The notes: generated from the sequence alone by a model not told the origin. Shown: positions 9,156 through 17,648, counted from the first letter of the stretch. The stretch: DNA of 64,000 nucleotides from Shewanella pneumatophori (GCF_023283895.1 NZ_JAKILB010000004.1:124001-188000); one strand, 5' to 3'. Translations and numbers: made by a program.

Positions 9156-10376
9156 ATGAAACGTACTATAATCATGATGCTAGACTCATTCGGCGTTGGT
9201 GCAGCGCACGATGCTGAGGCTTTTGGCGACGTGGGTTCAAACACTTTTGGTCACATTGCCAAGGCATGTGCTGAAGGCAAAGCAAACGATGGCCGTGAAG
9301 GCCCGTTGAAGCTGCCAAACTTGGCGCGTTTAGGTCTTGGTCATGCATCAAAAGAAAGCACGGGTGAATTTCCACTTGGCTTTGCTGACGATGTTGAAGT
9401 TATTGGTGCTTATGGTTACGCAGACGAGCTAAGCTCGGGTAAAGATACACCAAGCGGACACTGGGAAATGGCTGGCGTACCTGTTCTATACGAATGGGGT
9501 TACTTCAGTGAACTAACTAACTCTTTCCCACAAGAGCTAACTGATAAGATTTTAGCACGAGCAGGATTAACCGAGTTTTTAGGTAACTGCCATTCATCTG
9601 GTACGGTTATTTTAGGAGAGCTTGGCGAAGAGCACATACGCACAGGCAAGCCAATTTTCTACACTTCTGCTGACTCAGTGTTTCAGATCGCTTGTCATGA
9701 AGAGTCTTTCGGGCTTGAGAAGTTATATGAGCTTTGCATTATCGCCCGTGAAGAGTTGGCTGATTACAATATTGGCCGAGTTATCGCACGTCCATTTGTT
9801 GGCACATGTGCGAGTGATTTCGAGCGCACTGGTAACCGCCGCGATTACGCAGTCGAGCCGCCAGCGCCAACGGTACTGGATAAGCTTAAGGCTGCCGGTG
9901 GTGAAGTTGTTAGTGTGGGTAAGATTGCAGATATTTATGCAAACTGCGGCATCACTAAGAAAGTTAAAGCTACTGGCCTAGAAGCGTTATTTGATGCGAC
10001 GCTAGAGCAAGTTAAACAAGCTGGTGACAACACAATTGTTTTCACTAACTTTGTTGATTTCGACTCGCATTATGGCCACCGCCGCGATGTAGCAGGTTAT
10101 GCTCGCAGCCTTGAGTACTTTGACTCTCGTTTGCCAGAGATTTTAGCACTGCTTGGTGAAGATGACTTCTTACTACTGACCGCAGATCATGGTTGTGATC
10201 CAACATGGCCTGGTAGTGATCATACTCGTGAGCGCGTGCCTGTACTTGCGTATGGCGCAGGTCTAGAAGCTGGCTCTTTAGGGCTGCGCAATAGTTTTGC
10301 TGATATGGGCCAATCTATTGCTAGCTACTTTAAGCTTGAGCCAATGGAATATGGCGAATCATTTATTCGTTCATAA
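9156..10376 (+). CDS. deoB: Phosphopentomutase
   Basis: A two-metal enzyme of the alkaline phosphatase superfamily that interconverts (deoxy)ribose-1-phosphate and -5-phosphate, linking DeoA/DeoD to DeoC. Metal-site motifs [10 protein letters not shown] (D10) and [19 protein letters not shown] are intact, as is [11 protein letters not shown] around the phosphorylated Thr. 406 aa, against 407 in E. coli. The frame is open back to 9078 inside deoA, but ATG 9156 with ACGGAG just upstream gives the standard start [10 protein letters not shown]. Confidence 0.96.
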   Translation: MKRTIIMMLDSFGVGAAHDAEAFGDVGSNTFGHIAKACAEGKANDGREGPLKLPNLARLGLGHASKESTGEFPLGFADDVEVIGAYGYADELSSGKDTPSGHWEMAGVPVLYEWGYFSELTNSFPQELTDKILARAGLTEFLGNCHSSGTVILGELGEEHIRTGKPIFYTSADSVFQIACHEESFGLEKLYELCIIAREELADYNIGRVIARPFVGTCASDFERTGNRRDYAVEPPAPTVLDKLKAAGGEVVSVGKIADIYANCGITKKVKATGLEALFDATLEQVKQAGDNTIVFTNFVDFDSHYGHRRDVAGYARSLEYFDSRLPEILALLGEDDFLLLTADHGCDPTWPGSDHTRERVPVLAYGAGLEAGSLGLRNSFADMGQSIASYFKLEPMEYGESFIRS

Positions 10377-10396
10377 TCTGAAGAAATTTGAATTTG

Positions 10397-10415
10397 GCGG
10401 CTCAAATTGAGCCGC
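10397..10415 (+). repeat. Hairpin between deoB and deoD
   Basis: GCGGCTCAA / TTGAGCCGC, nine perfect pairs around one base, 20 bases after the deoB stop. No U tract follows. It may stabilise the deoCAB part or give deoD separate mRNA levels, as intercistronic hairpins often do. Confidence 0.6.
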
Positions 10416-10474
10416 TAGCATACAAGACTTATGTTGTTTACAACGGTCTATAAATATAAATAGGGGTTATTCTG

Positions 10475-11185
10475 ATGGCTACACCACACATTAATGCCGT
10501 AGACGGCGCATTTGCTGATACAGTTCTATTTCCAGGCGATCCACTACGCGCTAAGTACATCGCTGAAACGTTTCTAGAAAACGTTGAGCAAGTTACTGAC
10601 GTACGTAACATGCTTGGTTTCACTGGTACTTACAAAGGTGTTCGTATCTCTGTTATGGGTTCAGGCATGGGTATCCCGTCTTGCTCAATCTACGCAACTG
10701 AATTGATCAAAGATTACGGCGTTAAGAACCTAATCCGTGTTGGTACTTGTGGTGCAATCAGCACTGACGTTAAAGTACGTGACGTGATCATTGGTATGGG
10801 TGCTTGTACTGATTCACAAACTAACCGTCTACGTTTCCGTGGCCAAGACTTCGCTGCTATTTGTGATTACGGCCTATTAAGCGCTGTAGTTAAAGCTGCT
10901 GAAGCAAAAGGCACTAAGTACCGCGTTGGTAACGTTTTCTCAGCAGACCTATTCTACACTCCTGATCCAGTTATGTTTGACGTAATGGAAAAGATGGACG
11001 TACTAGGCGTTGAAATGGAAGCTGCTGGTCTATACGGCGTAGCAAAAGAGTTCGGTGCTAAAGCATTGTGTGTTGTTACTGTTTCGGATCATATCCGTAC
11101 CGGTGAGAAGACAACTTCAGATGAGCGTCAAACTACGTTCAACGAAATGATCGAAATGACACTAGAAGCTGCAATTACTCTTTAA
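10475..11185 (+). CDS. deoD: Purine nucleoside phosphorylase, DeoD type
   Basis: Hexameric cytosolic PNP that splits purine (deoxy)nucleosides to base and (deoxy)ribose-1-phosphate. Motifs: [15 protein letters not shown] (phosphate site), [22 protein letters not shown] (nucleoside site) and VSDHI with the catalytic Asp. 236 aa against 239 in E. coli. ATG 10475 has TAGGGGTT upstream. It is 98 bases after deoB, separated by a hairpin without U tract, and closes the deo operon with a strong terminator. Codon use is strongly biased, like tsx and nupC. Confidence 0.96.
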   Translation: MATPHINAVDGAFADTVLFPGDPLRAKYIAETFLENVEQVTDVRNMLGFTGTYKGVRISVMGSGMGIPSCSIYATELIKDYGVKNLIRVGTCGAISTDVKVRDVIIGMGACTDSQTNRLRFRGQDFAAICDYGLLSAVVKAAEAKGTKYRVGNVFSADLFYTPDPVMFDVMEKMDVLGVEMEAAGLYGVAKEFGAKALCVVTVSDHIRTGEKTTSDERQTTFNEMIEMTLEAAITL

Positions 11186-11217
11186 TTGCTAATGCTTTAG
11201 TCGTTATTGATTGCAAT

Positions 11218-11248
11218 AAAAACGGACGCTAATGCGTCCGTTTTTTTA
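11218..11248. terminator. Bidirectional terminator between deoD and smp
   Basis: Stem AAAACGGACGC / GCGTCCGTTTT with a TAAT loop, then a T tract on the + strand; the reverse strand also ends in T residues, so it can serve deoD (+) and the convergent smp gene (-). Confidence 0.92.
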
Positions 11249-11280
11249 TCTATTTTTACCACTGTTTGTTCCAAGCAATT

Positions 11281-12312
11281 TTAGTCTTCAGCTTTTGAGT
11301 CATTTTCTATTGGTTTGGTTTTGACCTTAGTAGCTGGCTCTGGCTTGTTAGCGGGGGCTTTTTTCACTGTAGTTTTGCCTGCAGTCGATTTAGTTGCTGT
11401 TGTTTTCGGTGCCGCTTTTGCTCTTGGTGCGCGTTTGGTTTTAGGCTTAGGTGCTAATGGCTTAGGCTGCGATTTTGTGTCAGCAGCATTATTTAAGTTG
11501 TTATTAGGTTTTACCGAGTCAACAGCGTCATTTACTTTATTATCAGCAGTTGGCGTCTCATTAGGCTTAGCTTCAACTATTGGCGTTGCTGCCGTTTGAG
11601 TTTTGTTTTGCGCAGCCAAATTTTTGGCCTCTTTAGCTTCTGCTTTCGCTTTTTTCTTCGCTAATAATCTTCTTAGTTTTACTCTGGCTTTGCGTCTATC
11701 AAAGTCCGCACGCTTAAATGAAAGTGCGCGCGATAGCAACATACCGATCAAGCCAGCGATCAACAACATCATTTGTTGCTGCTCCATATTGATCTGATGC
11801 GCTTCTTTAATTTCATTGAAGAAGTACTTAGGCTCTAAACGTACTTCTACGTAACCTAAGTTTTTACCGTCTTGAGAGACTGCTTCAACATAAGGAGGAT
11901 ATTGATCTAAAATCGTGTTTAATTCTTCAGAGCCGGGCTCCAAATCCTCTTCCGTTACACTCTGAGCAAAAGAGAGTCTTACGCCATCTTCGCTAAATAT
12001 ACTGGCTGACATGACCTTAGGATCGAGCACAAGCGCTTGGGCAAGCCATTGCAATTGCTCGTCATTTTCAAGTTGTAATGCTGGTGCTGCACCATAAGCA
12101 GTTTGCTGAACCAGTAATCTTGCCATCTTTTCGGTTTGGGACTTTAGAAGCTGCTGCCCTTGTAGTAGGCTAGTTTCCCACAACTGGTCAAGACCGATGA
12201 ATAATGCGATAGCAATCATGATCTGTAATAATCGGCTTATTCGATGGCTCTTTCTTAGGCCTTTTAAATAGAACACTGAAACCCTTAATATGTTGTGTAC
12301 TGACTTAATCAT
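11281..12312 (-). CDS. smp: Smp/YtjB (AhpA-like) membrane protein with long basic tail
   Basis: The N-terminal ~200 residues fit the Smp/YtjB family: an uncleaved membrane anchor (RLLQIMIAIALFIGLDQLW), a periplasmic domain with MARLLVQQTAYGAAPAL and GYVEVRLEPK, and a second membrane segment (MMLLIAGLIGMLLSRAL). The divergent serB neighbour is the same as in E. coli, supporting the call. E. coli Smp has 214 residues; here a further ~130 residues of low-complexity Lys/Ala/Pro/Thr-rich sequence (repeated KPK, APK, KTT blocks) form a cytoplasmic basic tail. The function of the family is poorly known; in vibrios a relative (AhpA) affects haemolysin. ATG 12312 is used, with a weak ribosome site. 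Confidence 0.78.
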   Translation of the reverse strand: MIKSVHNILRVSVFYLKGLRKSHRISRLLQIMIAIALFIGLDQLWETSLLQGQQLLKSQTEKMARLLVQQTAYGAAPALQLENDEQLQWLAQALVLDPKVMSASIFSEDGVRLSFAQSVTEEDLEPGSEELNTILDQYPPYVEAVSQDGKNLGYVEVRLEPKYFFNEIKEAHQINMEQQQMMLLIAGLIGMLLSRALSFKRADFDRRKARVKLRRLLAKKKAKAEAKEAKNLAAQNKTQTAATPIVEAKPNETPTADNKVNDAVDSVKPNNNLNNAADTKSQPKPLAPKPKTKRAPRAKAAPKTTATKSTAGKTTVKKAPANKPEPATKVKTKPIENDSKAED

Positions 12313-12354
12313 AATTGATTCTGTCTGTACTCGGTAGCTGGAGAGTCATAACTA

Positions 12355-13362
12355 ATGGAAAGTTCGAGTCAATCTGCTGTTTTTACTTGGTTAACCACCG
12401 AAAGTAGCATGTCTTTTATAGCAGGGAAACAAAGATTTTCTCGTCATAACGAAACCGAGTACCCAGTCGGTTTCTCACGTTATCGAGTCGTATTTTTAGC
12501 GAAACAAGATTGTGATGAGAATCAACAAATCGTCGATATTCAAGCGGTTTGTAACTGGCTAACGACATTAAGTACCGACTTAAGTTTGGCTGTTATTGAT
12601 CGTCATTGCGATTTGAGCTGTATTGAAGTTTGCAGCGAGGGCGCATTATCGCAAGCGCAACTGTCTCAACTAGATAAGCTAACGACTGTTGAGTTATTTG
12701 AAGTCGCTCCTAATGTACCGCAAATCAATACTCCAGGCTTATTAGTCATGGATATGGACTCAACAGCCATTGAAATCGAGTGTATCGATGAGCTGGCTGT
12801 TATGGCGGGAGTTGGTGCTGCTGTTGCTGAAGTGACCGAGCTTGCGATGCAAGGCGAGCTCGATTTTGAACAAAGTTTACGTGCCCGTGTGGCTAAGCTT
12901 GAAGGGGCTGATGCGCAAATCATCGAAACGCTATGTGCTAAGCTACCGCTAATGCCAGGCCTTAAAGAGATGATTGCTGAGCTCAAAAGCCATGGCTGGC
13001 GAACCGTTGTCGCTTCTGGTGGCTTTACGCCATTTGTGAATCATCTTAAACAGCTATTATCTCTTGATGCTGCGTTTGCAAATGAGCTGGACATTGCTGA
13101 TGGTAAGTTACTTGGCACTGTTTCAGGCCAAGTAGTAGATGCGCAATTTAAAGCTGACACCGTAGTTAGCTGTGCAGCGCAATGGCAAATTGCTGTAGGG
13201 CAAAGCGTGGCAATTGGCGATGGTGCCAATGATATTCCAATGATTAAAACTGCTGATTTTGGCATTGCATATCATGCTAAGCCTAAGCTTGCTGAGGCCG
13301 CAGATATTAAGATTGATAAGCTAAACTTAAAGGTATTGCCTTATCTGTTTCAGCTGAAATAA
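12355..13362 (+). CDS. serB: Phosphoserine phosphatase
   Basis: Last step of serine synthesis: hydrolysis of phosphoserine. The HAD motif MDMDSTAIEIECIDELA contains nucleophile D133 and acid D135; motif II is VASGGFT and motif III/IV lies in GDGANDIPMIKTADFGIAYHAKP. The N-terminal ~120 residues are the ACT-like extension usual in enteric SerB. 335 aa against 322 in E. coli. ATG 12355 follows CTGGAGAG. It is divergent from smp with only 42 bases between the two starts, so the promoters overlap or share a control region. Confidence 0.95.
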   Translation: MESSSQSAVFTWLTTESSMSFIAGKQRFSRHNETEYPVGFSRYRVVFLAKQDCDENQQIVDIQAVCNWLTTLSTDLSLAVIDRHCDLSCIEVCSEGALSQAQLSQLDKLTTVELFEVAPNVPQINTPGLLVMDMDSTAIEIECIDELAVMAGVGAAVAEVTELAMQGELDFEQSLRARVAKLEGADAQIIETLCAKLPLMPGLKEMIAELKSHGWRTVVASGGFTPFVNHLKQLLSLDAAFANELDIADGKLLGTVSGQVVDAQFKADTVVSCAAQWQIAVGQSVAIGDGANDIPMIKTADFGIAYHAKPKLAEAADIKIDKLNLKVLPYLFQLK

Positions 13363-13432
13363 CGCAAATTGTTATTAGATCGGGGTAACTGGTTGCTGGT
13401 TAAGGCCGATTAAACCAAGCGTCTTCAAATAG

Positions 13433-13463
13433 AAGCTCAGCACCTACCGTGTTGGGCTTTTTT
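13433..13463 (+). terminator. Intrinsic terminator of serB
   Basis: Eleven-pair stem AAGCTCAGCAC / GTGTTGGGCTT (two G-U pairs) with a five-base loop and a T6 tract. Confidence 0.85.
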
Positions 13464-13565
13464 GCTGTAATGGGGCACTAATTTTTGCAGTTGAAATTGA
13501 AAGGTTCATTTCAATATCTGTCTAGCTCATCAATTTAACTATGTCTCTCCTGATGTTTATACTGA

Positions 13566-13607
13566 TTGGTATTAATCAAGATAAAAGTCGTTATATTTTA
13601 ATATTAT
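13566..13607 (+). promoter_or_regulatory. Candidate FNR/EtrA-type promoter for the hydrolase gene
   Basis: TTGGT-atta-ATCAA (13566-13579) matches the FNR consensus TTGAT-N4-ATCAA at 9 of 10 bases. A -10-like TATTAT sits at 13602-13607, which would place the transcription start near 13614, about 41 bases from the site centre, the class II geometry. The rest of the 420-base gap (13363-13782) holds only the serB terminator and AT-rich sequence. Confidence 0.5.
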
Positions 13608-13782
13608 AGATAATGCTTAGAATGAGCGTTTGTTCTAAAGATTAACTATCAGTTTGATTCATTTAGATATCCAAATTGCTCCGCGTTTTAATCGTACTTG
13701 TCCGGCATATTATTAGAGTGTTTGCTCTTGTTTTTGCATTTAGAGTTCAGTAGCGTAACTTAAAAAACAAGAGAGTTTAGCT

Positions 13783-14691
13783 TTGAATATCCAGCAAAAA
13801 TCTTACCATATACCCTATAAACACGGCCATTTGCACTTAAGGCAGATAGTGCCTGTACAAGCAGATATGAGTAAGCCGCCAATTTTAATGTTACATGGCG
13901 CTATGTCTAATGGACGGGTGTTTTATAGCGACTCAGGTAAAGGCTTAGGCTGTTATTTAGCTGATGCGGGATATGTTGTTTATGTGCTCGATACTCAAGG
14001 TCGTGGCTTAAGTGAGCCTAAGTTAGCCCGTGGTTTTAAGTTTGGGCAAGGTGAGGTGATCCGCGAACAATTGCCACTTATTCAACAATACATCCTTTCG
14101 TTGCACCCAAAAGCAACAACAGTGCATTGGTGCGCGCATTCTTGGGGAGGCGTGTTGATGGCAAGTGCGCTAGCTCGCTATGAGGATTTACAGCAAAGCG
14201 TTGCTTCATTGGTTACCTTTGGAAGCAAGCGAAGGATTGAGGTCAAATCATTGCAAAAATGGCTAACGGTGGATCTCGTGTGGAACAACATCGCGCCTTT
14301 TATCGCTTGGAAAAGTGGTTATTTGCCTGCAGATAAACTGAAAATGGGCATGGATAATGAGTCTCGTTCATCGCTTAGGCAAACGATTGAGTGGGTGCGC
14401 GGCCAATGGGTAGATAGTGATGATGGCTTTGATTATGGCTACGCTGCCAAACAGGCTAATTGGCCTAAGTCTTGGTTTATAGCCGGTAAGGGCGACAAGG
14501 TGCTTGGTAACCCTGCTGATGTTGAGCGCATGATAAAAGAGTGCCACATTCAGCAGGTTGATTACACTTTATTATCTAAAAAGCAGGGTTTTAGACATGA
14601 CTATGATCATGGCGGCATGTTAACCCATAAAGATGCCGTAGAAGATCACTTCCCAAGAGTCAGAGACTGGTATCGGAGCTTCAACGGCTAG
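13783..14691 (+). CDS. Alpha/beta hydrolase, unknown substrate
   Basis: A 302-residue alpha/beta-hydrolase: LMLHGAMSNGRVFY (oxyanion-hole HG), DTQGRGLSEP, the nucleophile elbow WCAHSWGGVLM with S120 (AHSWGG instead of the usual GxSxG), GKGDKVLG with a likely acid Asp, and a C-terminal DYDHGGML that supplies His. No signal peptide. The start is taken as TTG 13783, seven bases after AAGAGAG; the next in-frame ATG (M29) would remove the first strand. It is a single gene between terminator and convergent thsR. Esterase or lipase activity is likely, the substrate unknown. Confidence 0.75.
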   Translation: MNIQQKSYHIPYKHGHLHLRQIVPVQADMSKPPILMLHGAMSNGRVFYSDSGKGLGCYLADAGYVVYVLDTQGRGLSEPKLARGFKFGQGEVIREQLPLIQQYILSLHPKATTVHWCAHSWGGVLMASALARYEDLQQSVASLVTFGSKRRIEVKSLQKWLTVDLVWNNIAPFIAWKSGYLPADKLKMGMDNESRSSLRQTIEWVRGQWVDSDDGFDYGYAAKQANWPKSWFIAGKGDKVLGNPADVERMIKECHIQQVDYTLLSKKQGFRHDYDHGGMLTHKDAVEDHFPRVRDWYRSFNG

Positions 14692-14757
14692 GTTTAGTTG
14701 AATAGTTGGACTTATAATCTTGCTTTATTTAACAGTTACAAATGCTCGCAGCTAACA

Positions 14758-15369
14758 TTACTCATTGTGGTGAGCCAATAAGGGGGCGAGTTTTACCAGT
14801 TCTGCAAGGTTACTGACGCCCAGTTTAGTCATTAATTTTGAGCGGTGTACTTCAATGGTGCGGATAGCAACGCATAGCTCATTCGCCATCTGCTTATTGG
14901 TGTTTCCCGCAATCACTAGCTCAAAGATCTGCGTTTCTCGTTCAGACAAATTATTAATCAAAGCTTGGTTAGTCAGTTTCCAATGTTGGCGGCTGCTGTA
15001 CTCTAGTCCTTTAGCAATTGATTGCGATAAAAGTTTGCCTTGCACTGGCTTTTGAAAGAAGTCGAACGCGCCGTTCTTAAAAGCGTCCACAGCCATAGGC
15101 ACATCACCATGGCCAGTCAAGAAAATAACTGATAATGGGCTTTTAGCTTGAGTGAGCAGTTGCTGCACTTGAGGGCCTGTTAAGCCCGGCATACGCGCAT
15201 CTAAAATAACGCATCCAGCTTGGCTTAAATCAACAGATGCAAGAAAACTGTCACCACTGTTGAAACAATTAAGTTGATAACCATAGCCATCCATCAGGAA
15301 GCTAATCGAGTCGACAATCGCTTCATCGTCATCGACTAAATACACTGGACCTTTAATTAGTTGTTCCAC
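14758..15369 (-). CDS. thsR: FixJ/NarL-type response regulator, probable ThsR
   Basis: The receiver domain has the acidic pocket D13-D15, phospho-acceptor D57 (VILDARMPG), LTGHGD with the conserved Thr and FQKPV with the conserved Lys. The C-terminal LuxR-type helix-turn-helix is LSERETQIFELV...NKQMANELCVAIRTIEVHRS. The 203-residue size and sequence style fit the TtrR/ThsR group. It is divergent from the PhnD-type kinase gene and 2.4 kb from phsA, the arrangement of the Shewanella halifaxensis thiosulfate sensor ThsSR. GTG at 15369 is the start, with AAAGG upstream. The likely target is phsA, through the two palindromes noted at 17537 and 17631. Confidence 0.78.
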   Translation of the reverse strand: MEQLIKGPVYLVDDDEAIVDSISFLMDGYGYQLNCFNSGDSFLASVDLSQAGCVILDARMPGLTGPQVQQLLTQAKSPLSVIFLTGHGDVPMAVDAFKNGAFDFFQKPVQGKLLSQSIAKGLEYSSRQHWKLTNQALINNLSERETQIFELVIAGNTNKQMANELCVAIRTIEVHRSKLMTKLGVSNLAELVKLAPLLAHHNE

Positions 15370-15612
15370 AACACACCTTTATTTTAGCAATGCTTAAATG
15401 ATTGATATCCCAGTTTGGATCAATTAGCGAACTATTTTTCATAAAGCATGAATTGGGTCACGTAGCTAACTCTGCTGCCTAGCGTAAGCTATTGCTAATC
15501 AATCTGCTTAAAATTTATTACAGCACTTTAGTGGTTTTTTATATTTGATATAGGGCTGATAAAACCTATGTTGCATCGTGATTTAGCAGACTATTAATTG
15601 AGTGTTAAGGGA

Positions 15613-17400
15613 ATGAAATTGCCTAAAATTTTGTTTTGTATCTTAGTATTATTGTTTTCTACCACTGCATGGTCTAAACCAAAGCAGTTTTATGTGGGCG
15701 TGCTGGCAAACTGGGGGCACCAACAAGCTGTAGAGCGTTGGACTCCGATGATGCAATACCTTAATGAGCAAGTTCCTGGGGCTGAGTTTCATGTCTATCC
15801 GGGCAATTTTGAAGCGCTAAATTTGGCGATGGAGCTTGGGCAAATTCAGTTTATCATCACCAATCCTGGCCAATACTTGTATTTGTCGAACCAATATCCG
15901 CTTTCTTGGCTCGCAACAATGCGCTCAAAACGCCATAACGGCACCACATCGGCTATTGGTTCAGCGATTATCGTTAGCGCTAATAGTGATTACCGCACCT
16001 TATACGACTTAAAAGGCAAGATAGTTGCTGCCAGCGATCCACATGCTCTTGGTGGTTATCAAGCAACTGTTGGCTTAATGCATAGCTTAGGTATGGATCC
16101 TACAACCTTTTTTGGCCAAACCAAATTCCTAGGCTTTCCATTAGATCCACTGCTGTATCAAGTGCGTGATGGCAATGTTGATGCCGCGATAACGCCTTTA
16201 TGTACGCTAGAGGACATGGTTGCCCGTGGGCTTATTCGCCGTGGCGATTATCGGGTGCTTAACCCTAGTCGACCAGAAGGAATAGAGTGTCAGTGCAGCA
16301 CTAATCTGTATCCAAATTGGTCGTTTGCGGCTACAGAAAGCGTTGATACCAATTTAACCAAAGCGATTACCCAAGCGCTATTAGATTTAAGTGCCGACAA
16401 CCCAGCAGCAATTAAGGCGCAGCTCAAGGGCTGGACTTCGCCAATTAGCCAGTTAGCCGTGATAAAGCTGTTTAAAGAGTTACATGTTGCGTCGCCAGAT
16501 CATAGCCGCTGGGACTCGGTCAAACAGTGGCTTGAAGACAATCGCCACTGGGGGATTTTATCGGTACTTATTTTTGTTATCGCCACTATTTATCATTTAT
16601 GGATTGAGTATCGCTTTCATCAAAAGAGCGGCTCTTTAATTGAGTCTGAGCGGCAATTGAAGCAGCAAGCGATTGCTCTAGAAAGGCTACAAAGCGCCTC
16701 GATAGTCGGTGAAATTGGTGCCGGGCTTGCTCATGAGATTAATCAGCCTATTGCCGCGATTACTAGTTATAGCGAAGCCGGCATAATGCGCCTACAAGGA
16801 CAAGAAAAAGCTGATGTACAAGCGTGTATTGAGTTACTAGAGAAAATCCATAAGCAGTCGACTCGCGCAGGGGAAGTCGTGCATCGCATTCGAGGATTAT
16901 TAAAGCGCCGTGAAGCGGTGATGGTTGATGTGAATATTCTCACTTTAGTCGAAGAGAGTATCTCGTTACTACGCCTAGAGCTGGCAAGGCGAGACATTCA
17001 AATCAACACCCAAATTAAAGGTGAACCGTTCTTTATTACTGCAGATAGAGTGGGTTTATTGCAAGTGCTGATTAACCTAATTAAAAACAGTGTTGATGCC
17101 ATTGCCGACTCTGAAAAGGCTCGACTTGGAAAAATTAATATCGAACTCGACTTTAAAGAACAGCAAGTCAACATTTGCATCGTCGACAATGGCCCCGGGC
17201 TTGCTATGGAAGCAGATACTTTAATGGCAACTTTTTACACTACTAAAGTTGATGGTTTAGGTTTAGGACTGGCGATTTGTAACGAAGTAATCAAAGAGCA
17301 TGAAGGTCGATTCACGCTGGCTAATCGCAGTGACGAGATTACAGGCTGCGTGGCAACACTGAGTCTTAAAAAGCGTGGTAGTGAGCAAGCCGTTGTTTAG
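15613..17400 (+). CDS. thsS: PhnD-domain sensor histidine kinase, probable ThsS thiosulfate sensor
   Basis: Domain order: signal peptide (MKLPKILFCILVLLFSTTAW), periplasmic PhnD/phosphonate-binding-like domain (about 25-290), one membrane helix (about 313-335), HisKA with H374 in GLAHEINQPIAAI, then HATPase (NLIKNSVDAI, DNGPGLA, GLGLGLAI). This is the architecture of TtrS/ThsS. Cysteines C197, C226 and C228 lie in the sensor domain. Neighbouring phsABC makes thiosulfate the more likely signal than tetrathionate. Start is uncertain: ATG 15613 gives a clean signal peptide, but AAGGG lies almost against it; in-frame TTG 15598 is the alternative. The divergent gap to thsR holds no phsA-like palindrome. 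Confidence 0.8.
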   Translation: MKLPKILFCILVLLFSTTAWSKPKQFYVGVLANWGHQQAVERWTPMMQYLNEQVPGAEFHVYPGNFEALNLAMELGQIQFIITNPGQYLYLSNQYPLSWLATMRSKRHNGTTSAIGSAIIVSANSDYRTLYDLKGKIVAASDPHALGGYQATVGLMHSLGMDPTTFFGQTKFLGFPLDPLLYQVRDGNVDAAITPLCTLEDMVARGLIRRGDYRVLNPSRPEGIECQCSTNLYPNWSFAATESVDTNLTKAITQALLDLSADNPAAIKAQLKGWTSPISQLAVIKLFKELHVASPDHSRWDSVKQWLEDNRHWGILSVLIFVIATIYHLWIEYRFHQKSGSLIESERQLKQQAIALERLQSASIVGEIGAGLAHEINQPIAAITSYSEAGIMRLQGQEKADVQACIELLEKIHKQSTRAGEVVHRIRGLLKRREAVMVDVNILTLVEESISLLRLELARRDIQINTQIKGEPFFITADRVGLLQVLINLIKNSVDAIADSEKARLGKINIELDFKEQQVNICIVDNGPGLAMEADTLMATFYTTKVDGLGLGLAICNEVIKEHEGRFTLANRSDEITGCVATLSLKKRGSEQAVV

Positions 17401-17451
17401 CTTATAACGTATTGCGCAATAGGGCTTAAGTTAACCATAAGCCACCAGTAT

Positions 17452-17490
17452 ATGTGCGGTATTGACTGTTATTAGTCTGCCGCACATTTT
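17452..17490 (+). terminator. Hairpin after thsS, probable terminator
   Basis: ATGTGCGG / CCGCACAT outer stem with an inner GACT-gttatt-AGTC stem, followed by TTTTGGCTTTTATT, about 50 bases after the thsS stop. Confidence 0.6.
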
Positions 17491-17536
17491 GGCTTTTATT
17501 GGGGCATAACCTACAAAAAAATCATCTTTTTTACGT

Positions 17537-17554
17537 TATGTGGTTTACCACAAT
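17537..17554. promoter_or_regulatory. Candidate ThsR operator, distal copy
   Basis: TATGTGGTTTACCACAAT; its core TGTGGT-tt-ACCACA is a palindrome. An identical 18-base copy lies 94 bases downstream, close to nine helical turns. Found only in front of phsA among the intergenic regions I read. Confidence 0.65.
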
Positions 17555-17592
17555 TTACAGTATTTACTTGCTGTGTTGGCGTAAAAATGAAC

Positions 17593-17608
17593 TGTGAATT
17601 GCTTCACA
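17593..17608. promoter_or_regulatory. Consensus CRP site upstream of phsA
   Basis: TGTGA-attgct-TCACA matches both CRP half sites exactly with the correct six-base spacer. It lies between the two ThsR-type palindromes. CRP is known to control anaerobic respiration genes in Shewanella. Confidence 0.75.
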
Positions 17609-17630
17609 AACAAGCTTACTGCTTAGCAGG

Positions 17631-17648
17631 TATGTGGTTTACCACAAT
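17631..17648. promoter_or_regulatory. Candidate ThsR operator, proximal copy
   Basis: Identical 18-base copy of the element at 17537, 126 bases before the phsA start. It is the copy better placed to contact RNA polymerase. Confidence 0.65.

Noticed and set aside
11315..11797. ORFs of 94 and 64 residues opposite smp
   Set aside because: They mirror the low-complexity Lys/Ala tail of smp on the other strand and have Val/Leu/Ala-only composition; no ribosome site or homology pattern.
15410..15436. FNR site in the thsR/thsS gap (TTGAT ... ATCAA)
   Set aside because: The half sites are about 12 bases apart instead of four, so it is not a valid FNR site.
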